This document shows positions 6,951 to 14,347 of a stretch of 25,663 nt of DNA, in pieces. Each line of letters begins with the position of its first letter. Positions within the stretch are counted from its first letter, which is position 1. The notes below the pieces were generated by a model. It searched no databases. It saw only the letters and a list, made by a program, of their open reading frames with translations, and was not told the DNA's origin. The stretch comes from JBGTBQ01 sp041749275 (lineage in GTDB: Bacteria > Acidobacteriota > Blastocatellia > Pyrinomonadales > Pyrinomonadaceae): the NCBI GenBank assembly GCA_041749275.1, contig JBGTBQ010000194.1:1-25663 (forward strand), read 5' to 3'. A program made the translations under genes and the position numbers.

Positions 6951-7757
6951 TTGTTATCACGAACCGTGTCATCGAGTTTGCCCGGCGTCCTTAAGTGTTT
7001 GACCCGCGCGGCGGCGTTCCTGTTCGCGCTCTCCATTCTTTCTGCCCCTCCGGCCTCCGGCCAAACCTTCGCCCCGTCCGAAGATGTTTCCGGCTTCCCG
7101 TTTTCCGGCCCCGACGTGTCCGCCGCGTCTATCTCCCAGAACGCCGGTCTCTCATTTGACGAGGACGCGGCGGCGGAAGATGACAACCCGGCCCTCGAAC
7201 GAGCGCGCCTGCTGTTGGAGTCGGTCAGGGCGGCCTCGTATCCGGAGCTATCTAAAGTTGACATCCGCCTGCGCCCGTTCCGCGACGAGAGCGACTACTT
7301 CCGCACGCGCCTCAGCGTCTGTCGTTTCCTGCTGGGCCGGAAGATGCGCTTCATCATCGAGGTCAACTCTCGTGTGTTCGACCGGGGCGCGCCGGAGGAA
7401 GGTCTGCGGGCCATCTTGGCCCACGAGTTGGCACACGTCCTCTATCTCTCGCAGCGGAAGCGCGTGCGGCTGCTCGGACTGGCGTGCCTTCTCTCGGAGA
7501 AGCGCACCGCGCGCTTCGAGCGCTGGACTGACTTGCAAGCCATCGCGCGCGGGTACGGCGCGGGCCTTGTCGAGTACCGCCATTGGCTCTACCGGAACAT
7601 TCCGCCCGCGAGTTTGAAGACGAAAAAGCGAAACTACTTTTCGCCCGAAGAGATTGACGCCGTGCTGACCGTCAGCCGGAAGCGCCCTGAAGTTTTCGCC
7701 TACTGGCTGAAGCACGTCCCGCTGAACCTCGAAGACATTCTGCGCGCGGAGAGGTGA
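6951..7757 (+). CDS. secreted or periplasmic HExxH metalloprotease-like protein
   Basis: The 268-residue product has a signal peptide (AAAFLFALSILSAPPASG, ending near residue 38), then a low-complexity acidic linker. The catalytic-type motif AHELAHVLY follows (His158, Glu159, His162), the HExxH zinc site of metallopeptidases. A downstream ERWTDLQAIARGYG at about residues 190-203 could supply the third ligand, as the ExxxD motif does in M48-like families. No known subfamily is recognised. The start is uncertain: TTG 6951 gives the longest frame, but GTG 6966 or TTG 6999 would still keep the signal peptide. TTGACA (6931) and TATCAC (6955) could form a promoter, which would favour a later start. 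Substrate unknown. Confidence 0.65.
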   Translation: MLSRTVSSSLPGVLKCLTRAAAFLFALSILSAPPASGQTFAPSEDVSGFPFSGPDVSAASISQNAGLSFDEDAAAEDDNPALERARLLLESVRAASYPELSKVDIRLRPFRDESDYFRTRLSVCRFLLGRKMRFIIEVNSRVFDRGAPEEGLRAILAHELAHVLYLSQRKRVRLLGLACLLSEKRTARFERWTDLQAIARGYGAGLVEYRHWLYRNIPPASLKTKKRNYFSPEEIDAVLTVSRKRPEVFAYWLKHVPLNLEDILRAER

Positions 7758-8075
7758 GCCTCTGCGCCCCCGAACTTTGCCCCCAACTTTCCACTTGCCC
7801 GTCGCGGCAACGTGCAAGTAAAGTGACGCCGCCCTCGCGGGGAAGCAGAACCGGCGGGCCTCGCCCCATCAACGGCTGAATCGCACGCCGCTCAAGCTCC
7901 GGCATTTCCTCCACCACAAACCGGATCGGGAGGGAATAAATCACGCGCCCGCGCGCATCTATACAAGTAGCGGGGAGGCGCATCCGTTCAGAGCGATTTA
8001 GCACACTTCTGTTATTCGGTGAATCGTTCGGAGGACATCGCTCTCTCAACCCCGATTCGCCGGAGAATCTACACG
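7758..8075. other. 318-base gap without a supported gene
   Basis: The region lies between the metalloprotease stop and the OlsB-like start. A minus-strand frame (7672-7983) can be read but has no recognised family, overlaps the metalloprotease 3' end and lacks a ribosome site. An in-frame upstream GTG at 8019 could extend the next gene by 19 residues. No hairpin terminator or clear promoter stands out. Confidence 0.5.
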
Positions 8076-8918
8076 ATGAGAACCGCGCTACTGTCAAACG
8101 CCGCGAGCGTCGTCGAGAGAATCGAGTACCCATCGCGCGCCGACGCGCTGCCGCCGGCTGAAATCGTGAAGGGCCGGTATGCCCTGCGCTTCGCGCGCAC
8201 CGCGGAAGAGCTTGACGCCGTGCTCCGCCTGCGCTTCGAGGTCTTCAACCTTGAACTGCATGAGGGCCTCGAATCATCTTTTCTGACGGGGCGCGACATG
8301 GACGAGTTCGACCAGACGTGCCATCACCTCGTCGTCAGTGAACGCGAGAGCGGCGAGACGGTCGGCACCTATCGCCTCCGCACCGCCGAGGCGGCGCTCG
8401 TCGCGGGCGGCTTTTATTCGGCGGGCGAGTTCGACCTGTCGAACCTGCCGACGGAGATTTTGCGCGACGCGGTCGAGATCGGTCGCGCCTGCATCACACG
8501 CGAACATCGCAACAAGCAGGTGCTCTTCCTCTTGTGGCAGGGTCTCGCGGCCTACATGACGCACAATCGCAAGCGTTACTTCTTCGGCTGCTGTTCGCTG
8601 ACGAGTCAGGAGCCGCGCGAGGGGATGCGCGTCCTCAATCATCTGCAACAGCGTGGACGCCTTCATCCGACCCTGCGCGTGCCGCCGCGTGCGGGATATG
8701 AATGCGCGCCCGATGGCTACTTCGTCGTGGACGGGCAGGACGTGAAGGTGCCGCGTCTGTTTGAGACCTATCTGCGTTTCGGCGCGAAGGTCTGCGGCCC
8801 GCCCGCGATTGACCGCGAGTTCAAGACGATTGACTTCTTCGTCCTCTTCGACGCCGACGAGTTGGACGAGCGCACGCGTCAAGTCTTCTTCGGCGCGACG
8901 GAGGCGCGACGCCCTTGA
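8076..8918 (+). CDS. olsB: GNAT-type N-acyltransferase, OlsB-like (lyso-ornithine lipid synthase family)
   Basis: The protein has 280 residues from ATG 8076, close to the roughly 290 of rhizobial OlsB. The OlsB/COG3176 pattern is visible: RYALRFARTAEELDAVLRLR, a DEFDQTCHHLVV segment, VGTYRLRTAEAA, GFYSAGEFDLSNLP, VEIGRACITREHRNKQVL and FLLWQGLAAYM. Family members transfer a 3-hydroxyacyl chain from acyl carrier protein to the alpha-amino group of ornithine or another amino acid. GGAGA nine bases upstream supports ATG 8076 over GTG 8019. The stop overlaps the start of the next gene, a PlsC/OlsA-type acyltransferase, by four bases. The pair together would build an ornithine-type aminolipid. The amino acid substrate cannot be read from the sequence. 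Confidence 0.78.
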   Translation: MRTALLSNAASVVERIEYPSRADALPPAEIVKGRYALRFARTAEELDAVLRLRFEVFNLELHEGLESSFLTGRDMDEFDQTCHHLVVSERESGETVGTYRLRTAEAALVAGGFYSAGEFDLSNLPTEILRDAVEIGRACITREHRNKQVLFLLWQGLAAYMTHNRKRYFFGCCSLTSQEPREGMRVLNHLQQRGRLHPTLRVPPRAGYECAPDGYFVVDGQDVKVPRLFETYLRFGAKVCGPPAIDREFKTIDFFVLFDADELDERTRQVFFGATEARRP

Positions 8919-9676
8919 AGAAACAGGCCCGCGCCATTTTGCGCCTCTGCGCGCTGACGTTCGTGACGACGGCGGTTTATACGCTCTGGCTCGCGGGGCT
9001 GCCGTTCGTCTTCGCTTTTTCGGGCGTGGCGTTGCGTTGGCGCGCGCGCTTGTTCCGTTCGTGGGCGCGCATGGTCGCACGCATCGCGGGGATGAAGATC
9101 AATCTTCGCGGCGAGCCGCCGCGCGGGGCGTTCCTGCTCGTCTCGAACCATCTCGGTTACATGGACGTGGTCGCGCTCGCGGCCCGTCTGGATTGCGTCT
9201 TCGTCGCCAAGAGCGAGGTCGCGCGCTGGCCCGTCATCGGTCTGCTCGCGCGGAGCATCGGCACCGTCTTCGTTGACCGGCGGCGACACCGCCGCCTCTC
9301 CGCCACGCTGGCGACAATCGAGCGCGCACGCGCGGGCGGGATGGGCGTCGTGATCTTCGCCGAAGGGACGAGCACGCGCGGGCACGAGGTGGCGCCGTTC
9401 AGACCGTCGCTCCTTGAGCTGGCCGCGCGGACGGGGACGCCCGTGCATTATGCGAGCCTGAGCTACCGGACGCCGCCGCGCGAGCGGAGCGCGCACCTCG
9501 CGGTCTGCTGGTGGGGCGACATGACCTTTCTGAAACATGTATATGAGATGTTTCAGCTTCCATCGTTCGAGGCGGGAATAGTTTTCGGCGAAGAGACGAT
9601 CCAAGCGGGCAACCGTAAAATTCTTGCGGCGCGGCTCTGGTCGGCGGTCAGCGCCGAGTTCGTCCCCGTCGTTTGA
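8915..9676 (+). CDS. 1-acyl-glycerol-3-phosphate/lyso-aminolipid O-acyltransferase (PlsC/OlsA-like)
   Basis: This 253-residue membrane-associated acyltransferase has an N-terminal hydrophobic segment (about 12-38). It carries the catalytic motif NHLGYMD (His79 and Asp84, the HX4D box) and FAEGTSTRG (Glu150-Gly-Thr, substrate phosphate or headgroup site). The family adds a second acyl chain to a lyso-lipid. Directly after an OlsB-like gene, with a TTG start overlapping its stop, it most likely esterifies the hydroxyl of the N-acyl chain, as OlsA does. Ordinary phosphatidic acid synthesis is the alternative. The next gene starts 14 bases downstream, giving a three-gene unit. Confidence 0.85.
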   Translation: MKKQARAILRLCALTFVTTAVYTLWLAGLPFVFAFSGVALRWRARLFRSWARMVARIAGMKINLRGEPPRGAFLLVSNHLGYMDVVALAARLDCVFVAKSEVARWPVIGLLARSIGTVFVDRRRHRRLSATLATIERARAGGMGVVIFAEGTSTRGHEVAPFRPSLLELAARTGTPVHYASLSYRTPPRERSAHLAVCWWGDMTFLKHVYEMFQLPSFEAGIVFGEETIQAGNRKILAARLWSAVSAEFVPVV

Positions 9677-9690
9677 AATTCGGAGCGTTG

Positions 9691-10233
9691 ATGAGGAACG
9701 AAAATCATTTGACTAGCGCGTGCGTGGAGGTGTTGCGGCAAGGGGTGGCGCTGCTGGAATGCCTCGACGACCGTTTGTACCGAGAGGCGGGCGCGTTGCC
9801 CGTGCGGAGCGGCGTGGGCAGTCACGTTCGCCACTGCGTAGACTTTTACCGGAGCTTCTTCGCGGGACTCGCGTCGGGCCGCGTTGATTACAACCAACGC
9901 GAACGTGACGCGCGCGTCGAGCGTGACCGCGCTTACGCGATCAGGCAGCTCAACGAAGTCATCGAGAGCTTGCTCGGTCTGCCCGCTGAAGCCGGTTCGA
10001 CGCCGCTGCTCGTCGCGCCGGAGGACGACGAGGGCGCACCGACAAATGACGCCGCGTGGTGCCTGTCCACGGCGGCGCGCGAGATGCAATTTCTGTTGAG
10101 CCATACCATCCACCACTTCGCGCTGATCGCGCTCATGCTCCGCCTGCAAGGCTTCGAGCCGGGCGCGGAGTTCGGCGTCAACCCGTCCACGCTCAAGCAC
10201 TGGCGGGAAGCAGAGGCCGCGTGCGCGCGTTAA
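9691..10233 (+). CDS. DinB-fold four-helix protein
   Basis: The 180-residue product has the DinB/YfiT-like pattern: a first helix (ACVEVLRQGVALLECL), then GVGSHVRHCVDFYRSFF with a helix-2 histidine, and near the C-terminus a second conserved stretch LLSHTIHHFALIALMLRLQG. The three histidines (HVRH and HTIHH) match the DinB metal site. Biochemically known relatives are metal-dependent transferases or detoxification enzymes using low-molecular-weight thiols; most members are uncharacterised. GGAG six bases before ATG 9691 supports this start; TTG 9673 would overlap the previous gene. Its place at the end of the acyltransferase pair suggests a linked but unknown function. Confidence 0.75.
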   Translation: MRNENHLTSACVEVLRQGVALLECLDDRLYREAGALPVRSGVGSHVRHCVDFYRSFFAGLASGRVDYNQRERDARVERDRAYAIRQLNEVIESLLGLPAEAGSTPLLVAPEDDEGAPTNDAAWCLSTAAREMQFLLSHTIHHFALIALMLRLQGFEPGAEFGVNPSTLKHWREAEAACAR

Positions 10234-10246
10234 AGTAAATGAAGCG

Positions 10247-10457
10247 TGCGCGTAATTCCGCCGCATAGCGGCGAGATGAATTTAGCCCGGCCTTTCAAGG
10301 CCGGGGAGAGCGTGCCCTCGTCAAACAGCGTCGCGTCAGCGACGGTTGAATGACCGGTTCAGGCGTCGCTGACGCGACGCGCGGCATCCTCTGTCAACAG
10401 ACCCGGCCTTGAAAGGCCGGGCTAAATTCACACGCCGCTATGCGGCGAATTGCGCGC
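10247..10457. repeat. nested inverted-repeat element A
   Basis: There are three concentric arm pairs. The outer pair is CCGCCGCATAGCGGCG (from 10258) with CGCCGCTATGCGGCG (from 10433). The middle pair is a perfect 28-bp match between 10278-10305 and 10402-10429 (GAATTTAGCCCGGCC... and its complement). The inner pair is GCGTCGCGTCAGCGACG (10328-10344) with its complement (10364-10380). Each middle arm is itself palindromic (CCGGCCTT..AAGGCCGG). The same layout recurs at 24437-24634, so this is a dispersed family. Confidence 0.85.
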
Positions 10458-10473
10458 AGTCTTCAAAGTAAAT

Positions 10474-10546
10474 GAGGGGTTCAGAGTTCAAGCTTTAGCT
10501 TGCCGGCCCGCTAAACCAACAAGCTAAAGCTTGAACTCTAAACCTC
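10474..10546. repeat. inverted repeat with 20-bp arms
   Basis: AGAGTTCAAGCTTTAGCTTG (10483-10502) is complementary to CAAGCTAAAGCTTGAACTCT (10520-10539), with partial extension outwards to GAGG (10474) and CCTC (10546). The loop is 17 bases. The AT-richer arms differ from the surrounding GC-rich sequence and from element A, so it is a separate repeat family. Confidence 0.85.
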
Positions 10547-10570
10547 AAAATCAGCGTAACGGTCTACTAC

Positions 10571-10594
10571 AAACATTCCGCCCCTGCCGGGGCT
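10571..10594. repeat. fragment of the AAACATTCCGCCCC repeat family
   Basis: AAACATTCCGCCCCTGCCGG followed by GGCT matches 19052-19075 with one difference and resembles the core of the element at 391-584. Only one half is present here. Confidence 0.7.
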
Positions 10595-10620
10595 GTTCAA
10601 ACGTTTTCCGCGATGGACGA

Positions 10621-12459
10621 ATGAGCGTTGTGAGTATGATTTTTAGCAGCTATCAAATTGGCGGGCGACAATCTCGGAGATGGGTCGCGTTGTTCTCCAT
10701 TCTCATCTCGCTGCTCTGCTTCATTCCGTTCAACGCGCACGCCGAAGGGCTGCTCCCGTCGTTGACAACCAACGACAACTCACAACTCGAAGGGTTCAGC
10801 GCGTTGGTCTTGTTCGCCCTCATCGCCTTCTCGACGCTCATCAGCGAAGATTTGACGTGTATCGGCGCGGGGTTGCTGGCGGCGCAGGGGCGGACGAGTT
10901 TTGCGCTCGCCGCCGGGGCGTGTCTCGCCGGCATCTACATCGGCGACCTGCTGCTCTTTCTGGCCGGGCGTTATCTGGGGCGACCCGCCTTGCGACGCGC
11001 GCCGCTCCGCTGGTTCTTCAAGCCGGAAGAGGTGGAGCGAAGTTCGGACTGGTTCAGACGAAGGGGCGGCGTGGTCATCATGCTCAGTCGCTTCCTGCCG
11101 GGGACGCGCCTTCCGACCTACTTCGCGGCGGGGCTGCTCGAAACGAGCTTCTGGAAATTCTCTCTCTACTTTCTCGTCGCCGCCGCCGTCTGGACGCCGC
11201 TGCTCGTCGGCCTTTCGATGCTGCTCGGCGCGGAAATCATCGAGTCTTCGCTTCTCGCCGGGCGGAGTTTGATTTTGAAAGCGCTGCTGGCGGGAATCGC
11301 GGCGCTGGTGGTGGTAAAGCTGGCGGTGCGCCTTGCGACCTATCGCGGCAGGCGTCTCGTCGTCTCGCGTTGGCGGCGACTCGTGCGCTGGGAGTTCTGG
11401 CCGCCGTGGGTCTTCTACCCGCCGGTCGTTCTTTACGTCGCGCTGCTCGGCTTGAAACATCGCGGCCTGATCGTCTTCACCTGCGCGAACCCCGGCATCC
11501 CGGAGGGCGGCTTCATCGGCGAATCGAAGATCGAAATCCTGCGCGGCCTCGCGGCGTCGCCCGCGTCACAGCCCTTCATCGCGCGCGCCGGGTTGATCGA
11601 AGCCGCGCTGCCGCACGACGCGCGACTCGACGCCGCCCGCCGGTTTATCAATCAGCACAGTCTTTCTCTGCCCGTCGTCCTCAAGCCGGACGCGGGGCAG
11701 CGCGGCGCGGGCGTGTGCGTGGTTAAGACGGAAGACGTGCTGGACGATTATCTACGACGAGCGACGGGCGACACGATCATTCAGGAGCACGCCGGGGGCT
11801 TCGAGTTCGGCGTCTTCTATTATCGCTATCCGGGCGAGGAGCGGGGCCGCATCTTCGCCATCACGGACAAGCGCTTCCCTTCCATCACGGGAGACGGCGC
11901 GAGTACGCTGGAGAGATTAATCCTCGCGGACGAGCGCGCCGTCTGCATGGCCCGCACGCATTTCGAGAAGCACGCCGCTCATCTAGGCGAAGTGCCGCGC
12001 GCGGGTGAGCGCGTCGCGCTCGTCGAACTCGGCACGCACTGTCGCGGGGCGCTCTTCCTCGACGGGTCTGGTTTGAAGACCCCTGAGCTTGAGCGCGCGA
12101 TTGACCGTCTGAGTCGCGGCTTCGAAGGTTTTTATTTCGGCAGGTACGACATCCGCACGCCCTCGGTCGAGGATTTCCAGCGCGGCGAGAATTTTAAGGT
12201 GGTCGAGCTGAACGGCGTCACCTCCGAAGCGACCAACATCTACGACCCGCGCCACGGCCTCTTCACGGCATACAAAATTCTCTTCGAGCAGTGGGGCATC
12301 GCTTTCCGCATCGGCGCGTTGAACCGCGCGCGAGGCGCAAGGCCGACCTCGCCCGCCGCTCTTCTCAAGCTCATTTTCGCCGGTCTTTCAGACCCGAAAG
12401 CGGGGCGCGACCCAGCGGATGTCGCGGACGGGAATATTCAGCGCGCTTCCGGGATATAA
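10621..12459 (+). CDS. DedA/VTT membrane domain fused to an ATP-grasp ligase domain
   Basis: From ATG 10621 the protein has 612 residues. An N-terminal signal or membrane segment (WVALFSILISLLCFIPF, about 21-37) is followed by a DedA-family (VTT) domain at about 55-215. This carries the hallmark SRFLPGTRLPTYFAAG (Arg157, Pro160-Gly161, Arg163); DedA proteins move lipids or lipid carriers across membranes. After another membrane segment (VFYPPVVLYVALLGL) comes a cytoplasmic ATP-grasp module at about 300-560: KPDAGQRGAGV (Lys355), IIQEHAGGFEFGVF, RYDIR (Asp510) and FKVVELNGVTSEATN (Glu529, Asn531). ATP-grasp enzymes join a carboxylate to an amine via an acyl phosphate. The frame runs upstream to 10531 through repeat DNA, so the later ATG is preferred. 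The domain pair is clear; the substrate is unknown. Confidence 0.85.
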   Translation: MSVVSMIFSSYQIGGRQSRRWVALFSILISLLCFIPFNAHAEGLLPSLTTNDNSQLEGFSALVLFALIAFSTLISEDLTCIGAGLLAAQGRTSFALAAGACLAGIYIGDLLLFLAGRYLGRPALRRAPLRWFFKPEEVERSSDWFRRRGGVVIMLSRFLPGTRLPTYFAAGLLETSFWKFSLYFLVAAAVWTPLLVGLSMLLGAEIIESSLLAGRSLILKALLAGIAALVVVKLAVRLATYRGRRLVVSRWRRLVRWEFWPPWVFYPPVVLYVALLGLKHRGLIVFTCANPGIPEGGFIGESKIEILRGLAASPASQPFIARAGLIEAALPHDARLDAARRFINQHSLSLPVVLKPDAGQRGAGVCVVKTEDVLDDYLRRATGDTIIQEHAGGFEFGVFYYRYPGEERGRIFAITDKRFPSITGDGASTLERLILADERAVCMARTHFEKHAAHLGEVPRAGERVALVELGTHCRGALFLDGSGLKTPELERAIDRLSRGFEGFYFGRYDIRTPSVEDFQRGENFKVVELNGVTSEATNIYDPRHGLFTAYKILFEQWGIAFRIGALNRARGARPTSPAALLKLIFAGLSDPKAGRDPADVADGNIQRASGI

Positions 12460-12478
12460 CATGTTGGAGGTAGTCGCT

Positions 12479-12904
12479 ATGAAACTTTCTAAGACAGCCA
12501 ATATCATCAGTTGGATTTTGCAGGTGGGCGTCGCCATCATCCTCTTGCAGACTCTCTTCTTCAAGTTCACGGGCGCGGAGGAATCCAAATACATCTTCAC
12601 GACCCTGCTCGGCGAGAACGAGGCCGTGGGGCGCATCGGCTCCGGCATCGTCGAACTGTTCGCCGCGGTGCTAATCCTGCTGCCGCGCACAATCTGGCTC
12701 GGAGCGCTGCTCGCGCTCGGCACGATCAGCGGCGCGATCTTCAGCCACCTGACGAAGCTCGGCATCGTCGTGATGAACGACGGCGGACTGCTCTTCGTCC
12801 TTGCCGTCGCGGTCTTCGTCGCCTGCGCCGTCATCCTCATCATCCGCCGGCACGACATCCCCGTCGTCGGCCACGTCATCGGGCACGCCGAAGGCCGATA
12901 CTGA
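12479..12904 (+). CDS. DoxX-like integral membrane protein
   Basis: The 141-residue protein has four hydrophobic segments: IISWILQVGVAIILLQTLF, IVELFAAVLILLP, LGALLALGTISGAIFSHL and LLFVLAVAVFVACAVILII. FFKFTGAEES after the first helix and GAIFSHLTKLGI in the third are typical of the DoxX/DoxX-like family, which has loosely defined redox or quinone-linked roles. GGAGG seven bases before ATG 12479 fixes the start. It lies 19 bases after the DedA-ATP-grasp gene and is probably cotranscribed with it. Confidence 0.78.
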   Translation: MKLSKTANIISWILQVGVAIILLQTLFFKFTGAEESKYIFTTLLGENEAVGRIGSGIVELFAAVLILLPRTIWLGALLALGTISGAIFSHLTKLGIVVMNDGGLLFVLAVAVFVACAVILIIRRHDIPVVGHVIGHAEGRY

Positions 12905-12950
12905 AGGCGGCGGCTCCGTGCGGGAGGCGCCGGTGCGGCAGTGTGGCGGG

Positions 12951-13142
12951 TCAGCCGGCGGCGCGGGCAAACAGCCAAATCAAGAGAACGCCGAAGACAA
13001 CGAGCGCGAGCGCGACCACGGCTCCGACGCGCAGGAGACTGCCCAGCGCTCGCTCCGACAAGAGGTTCCGCCCGCAGACCGGACACCCTTTGGCATCGCG
13101 CGGGATCATCGTCTTGCAATCACGACATGGGATGAGACTCAT
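12951..13142 (-). CDS. small zinc-ribbon membrane protein
   Basis: This 63-residue product starts MSLIPCRDCKTMIPRDAKGC and continues PVCG, giving two C-x2-C knuckles (Cys6/Cys9 and Cys20/Cys23) of a zinc ribbon. A single membrane helix follows (VVALALVVFGVLLIWLF). GGGAG lies about 12 bases before the ATG; an upstream in-frame start at 13226 adds residues without features. It is on the strand opposite its neighbours, between the DoxX-like gene and ECF sigma 2. Comparable peptides are common and mostly uncharacterised. Confidence 0.7.
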   Translation of the reverse strand: MSLIPCRDCKTMIPRDAKGCPVCGRNLLSERALGSLLRVGAVVALALVVFGVLLIWLFARAAG

Positions 13143-13308
13143 CGCGTCGGCGTCTCCCAAAAGATTATGCACGCCGGCAACGCTCCACAACTCAGACACG
13201 GCACGACGGGCGAAGCATGTTACCATGACCTCGAAGATCGAACATCGGGCGGTAGTCTACGGAGTCGTGACAACGGAGGGCGCGCCCCCTCGCCGGCGCC
13301 GATTTGCT

Positions 13309-13926
13309 ATGAGCAAGGAGCAGCGCGCCCCCGCGCGCCAACGCCCGGACCCGACCGCGTGGGTTGACCTGCACGGCAATTACCTCTTTCGGTTTGCCGC
13401 CCTTCGCCTCCGCGACCGAACTGTTGCCGAGGACATCGTGCAGGAGACGCTACTTTCCGCCCTCCAGACTTACCACACCTTCGAGGGACGCGGCTCCGAG
13501 CGGACGTGGCTCACCGGCATCCTCAAACACAAGGTCATGGACTATTACCGCCGCGTCCACCGCGAGACGCCCGTCAGCCAGCTCGAAGGCGAATCGTTCG
13601 AGCACGAAGAGCTGTTCCGGCAAGAAGGACAATGGAAAGACCACTTCGAGCCGTCGCGCGCGCCCGTGGACTGGCACGCCGACCCGGCGGAGCTATTGCA
13701 ACAGAGCGAATTCTGGAAAGTCTTCAATCAATGTCTCTCACCTCTGCCGGAGCGCATCGCCAACGCCTTCACGCTCCGCGAAGTGGACGGCCACAGCAGC
13801 GAAGAGATTTGTGAGCTGTTGAGCATCTCGACGAACAATCTCTGGGTCATGCTCTATCGCGCGCGCACGCACCTCCGGCGCTGCCTCGAACTCAACTGGT
13901 TCAAACGCCAGCCGGAGAAAAGTTAA
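13309..13926 (+). CDS. ECF-type RNA polymerase sigma factor (ECF sigma 2)
   Basis: The protein has 205 residues from ATG 13309. Region 2 is visible as WVDLHGNYLFRFAALRLRDR, TVAEDIVQETLLSALQTYHT, and RTWLTGILKHKVMDYYRR. A long acidic linker follows (EHEELFRQEGQWKDHFEP), then region 4 with LPERIANAFTLREVDGHSSE, EICELLSISTNNLWVMLYRA and RTHLRRCLELNWF. This ECF subtype is usually followed by a small zf-HC2 protein, as here: the next gene starts two bases after the stop. An in-frame ATG at 13225 would add a low-complexity Arg-rich leader; the later start is preferred because the conserved part begins soon after it, but no good ribosome site is seen for either. Confidence 0.88.
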   Translation: MSKEQRAPARQRPDPTAWVDLHGNYLFRFAALRLRDRTVAEDIVQETLLSALQTYHTFEGRGSERTWLTGILKHKVMDYYRRVHRETPVSQLEGESFEHEELFRQEGQWKDHFEPSRAPVDWHADPAELLQQSEFWKVFNQCLSPLPERIANAFTLREVDGHSSEEICELLSISTNNLWVMLYRARTHLRRCLELNWFKRQPEKS

Positions 13927-13928
13927 AG

Positions 13929-14252
13929 ATGGCTGACGGATTTTATGATAGAACCATTCACGCGGTGAGGTACTTCCTGCTCCGCCGGCTCCCGCCGTGC
14001 AAGGCGATGGCGCCGCTCATGTCCGAGTCGCTGGAGCGACCTCTCACTCTGCGCGAGCGCGTGAAGCTAAAGCTCCATTTGTGGATTTGCATCTGGTGCG
14101 TCTGGTATCTGGAACATCTACGCCTCCTGCGCGCCACCATCGGCGCGCGCTCAACGCAGGCGGCGGGAGAAGATGAAGTCTCCCCGGACATCTCCCTCAC
14201 CGTCGAAGCGAGCGAGCGCATCAAGGAAGCGCTCAAACGATCCGCCGGGTAA
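13929..14252 (+). CDS. zinc-binding anti-sigma factor (zf-HC2), partner of ECF sigma 2
   Basis: The 107-residue protein carries KLKLHLWICIWCVWYLEHLR at about 47-66, giving the H-x3-C-x2-C zinc site. It is preceded by SESLERPLTLRERVKL, the typical lead-in of this anti-sigma family. Its ATG is two bases after the sigma gene stop, so the two are translationally linked. It would hold the sigma factor inactive and release it on a redox or metal signal. No membrane helix is clear apart from the hydrophobic zinc helix. It resembles the protein at 15864-16205 in length, order of motifs and the terminal ERIK(E/R)AL(K/R)R helix. Confidence 0.82.
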   Translation: MADGFYDRTIHAVRYFLLRRLPPCKAMAPLMSESLERPLTLRERVKLKLHLWICIWCVWYLEHLRLLRATIGARSTQAAGEDEVSPDISLTVEASERIKEALKRSAG

Positions 14253-14274
14253 ATTCTTGCCCGCCAATTTTGCT

Positions 14275-14305
14275 CTGTAAGGATTGCGACCCCGCGCACG
14301 ACTAA
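14275..14305 (+). promoter_or_regulatory. candidate ECF promoter, site b (before the subtilisin gene)
   Basis: CTGTAAG (14275-14281) is followed after 17 bases by CGACTAA (14299-14305). The elements match sites at 1461-1490 and 16212-16241. The subtilisin ATG is 42 bases downstream, preceded by GGAGG, so a short leader would result. The site lies just after the ECF sigma 2/anti-sigma pair. Confidence 0.62.
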
Positions 14306-14347
14306 GCGCTGTCGGAAGAAGCGCGCGGTGAACGCCACGGAGGTAAA

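Larger units (their letters stand above)
10234..10620. other. 387-base intergenic block built of three different palindromic repeats
   Basis: Between the DinB-like gene and the DedA-ATP-grasp gene, three repeat units follow one another: the nested element at 10247-10457, an AAGCTT-centred inverted repeat at 10474-10546, and a fragment of the AAACATTCCGCCCC family at 10571-10594. Little unique sequence remains, so any promoter for the downstream gene must lie within or between the repeats. Confidence 0.75.

Noticed and set aside
7672..7983. Minus-strand frame beginning MRLPATCIDARGRVIYSLP
   Set aside because: It looks somewhat protein-like but overlaps the metalloprotease 3' end, lacks a ribosome site and matches no family I can name. 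Not reported as a gene.
10247..10546. Possible CRISPR array
   Set aside because: The repeats are inverted and nested rather than regularly spaced direct repeats with unique spacers, and no cas gene is present.
10531..10620. Upstream extension of the DedA-ATP-grasp protein
   Set aside because: These codons lie in repeat DNA (inverted repeat and AAACATTCCGCCCC fragment) and add no domain; ATG 10621 precedes the membrane segment.
12511..13308. Upstream extension of ECF sigma 2 to 12511
   Set aside because: The extension overlaps the DoxX-like and zinc-ribbon genes and encodes only low-complexity Arg-rich sequence; family similarity begins after ATG 13309.
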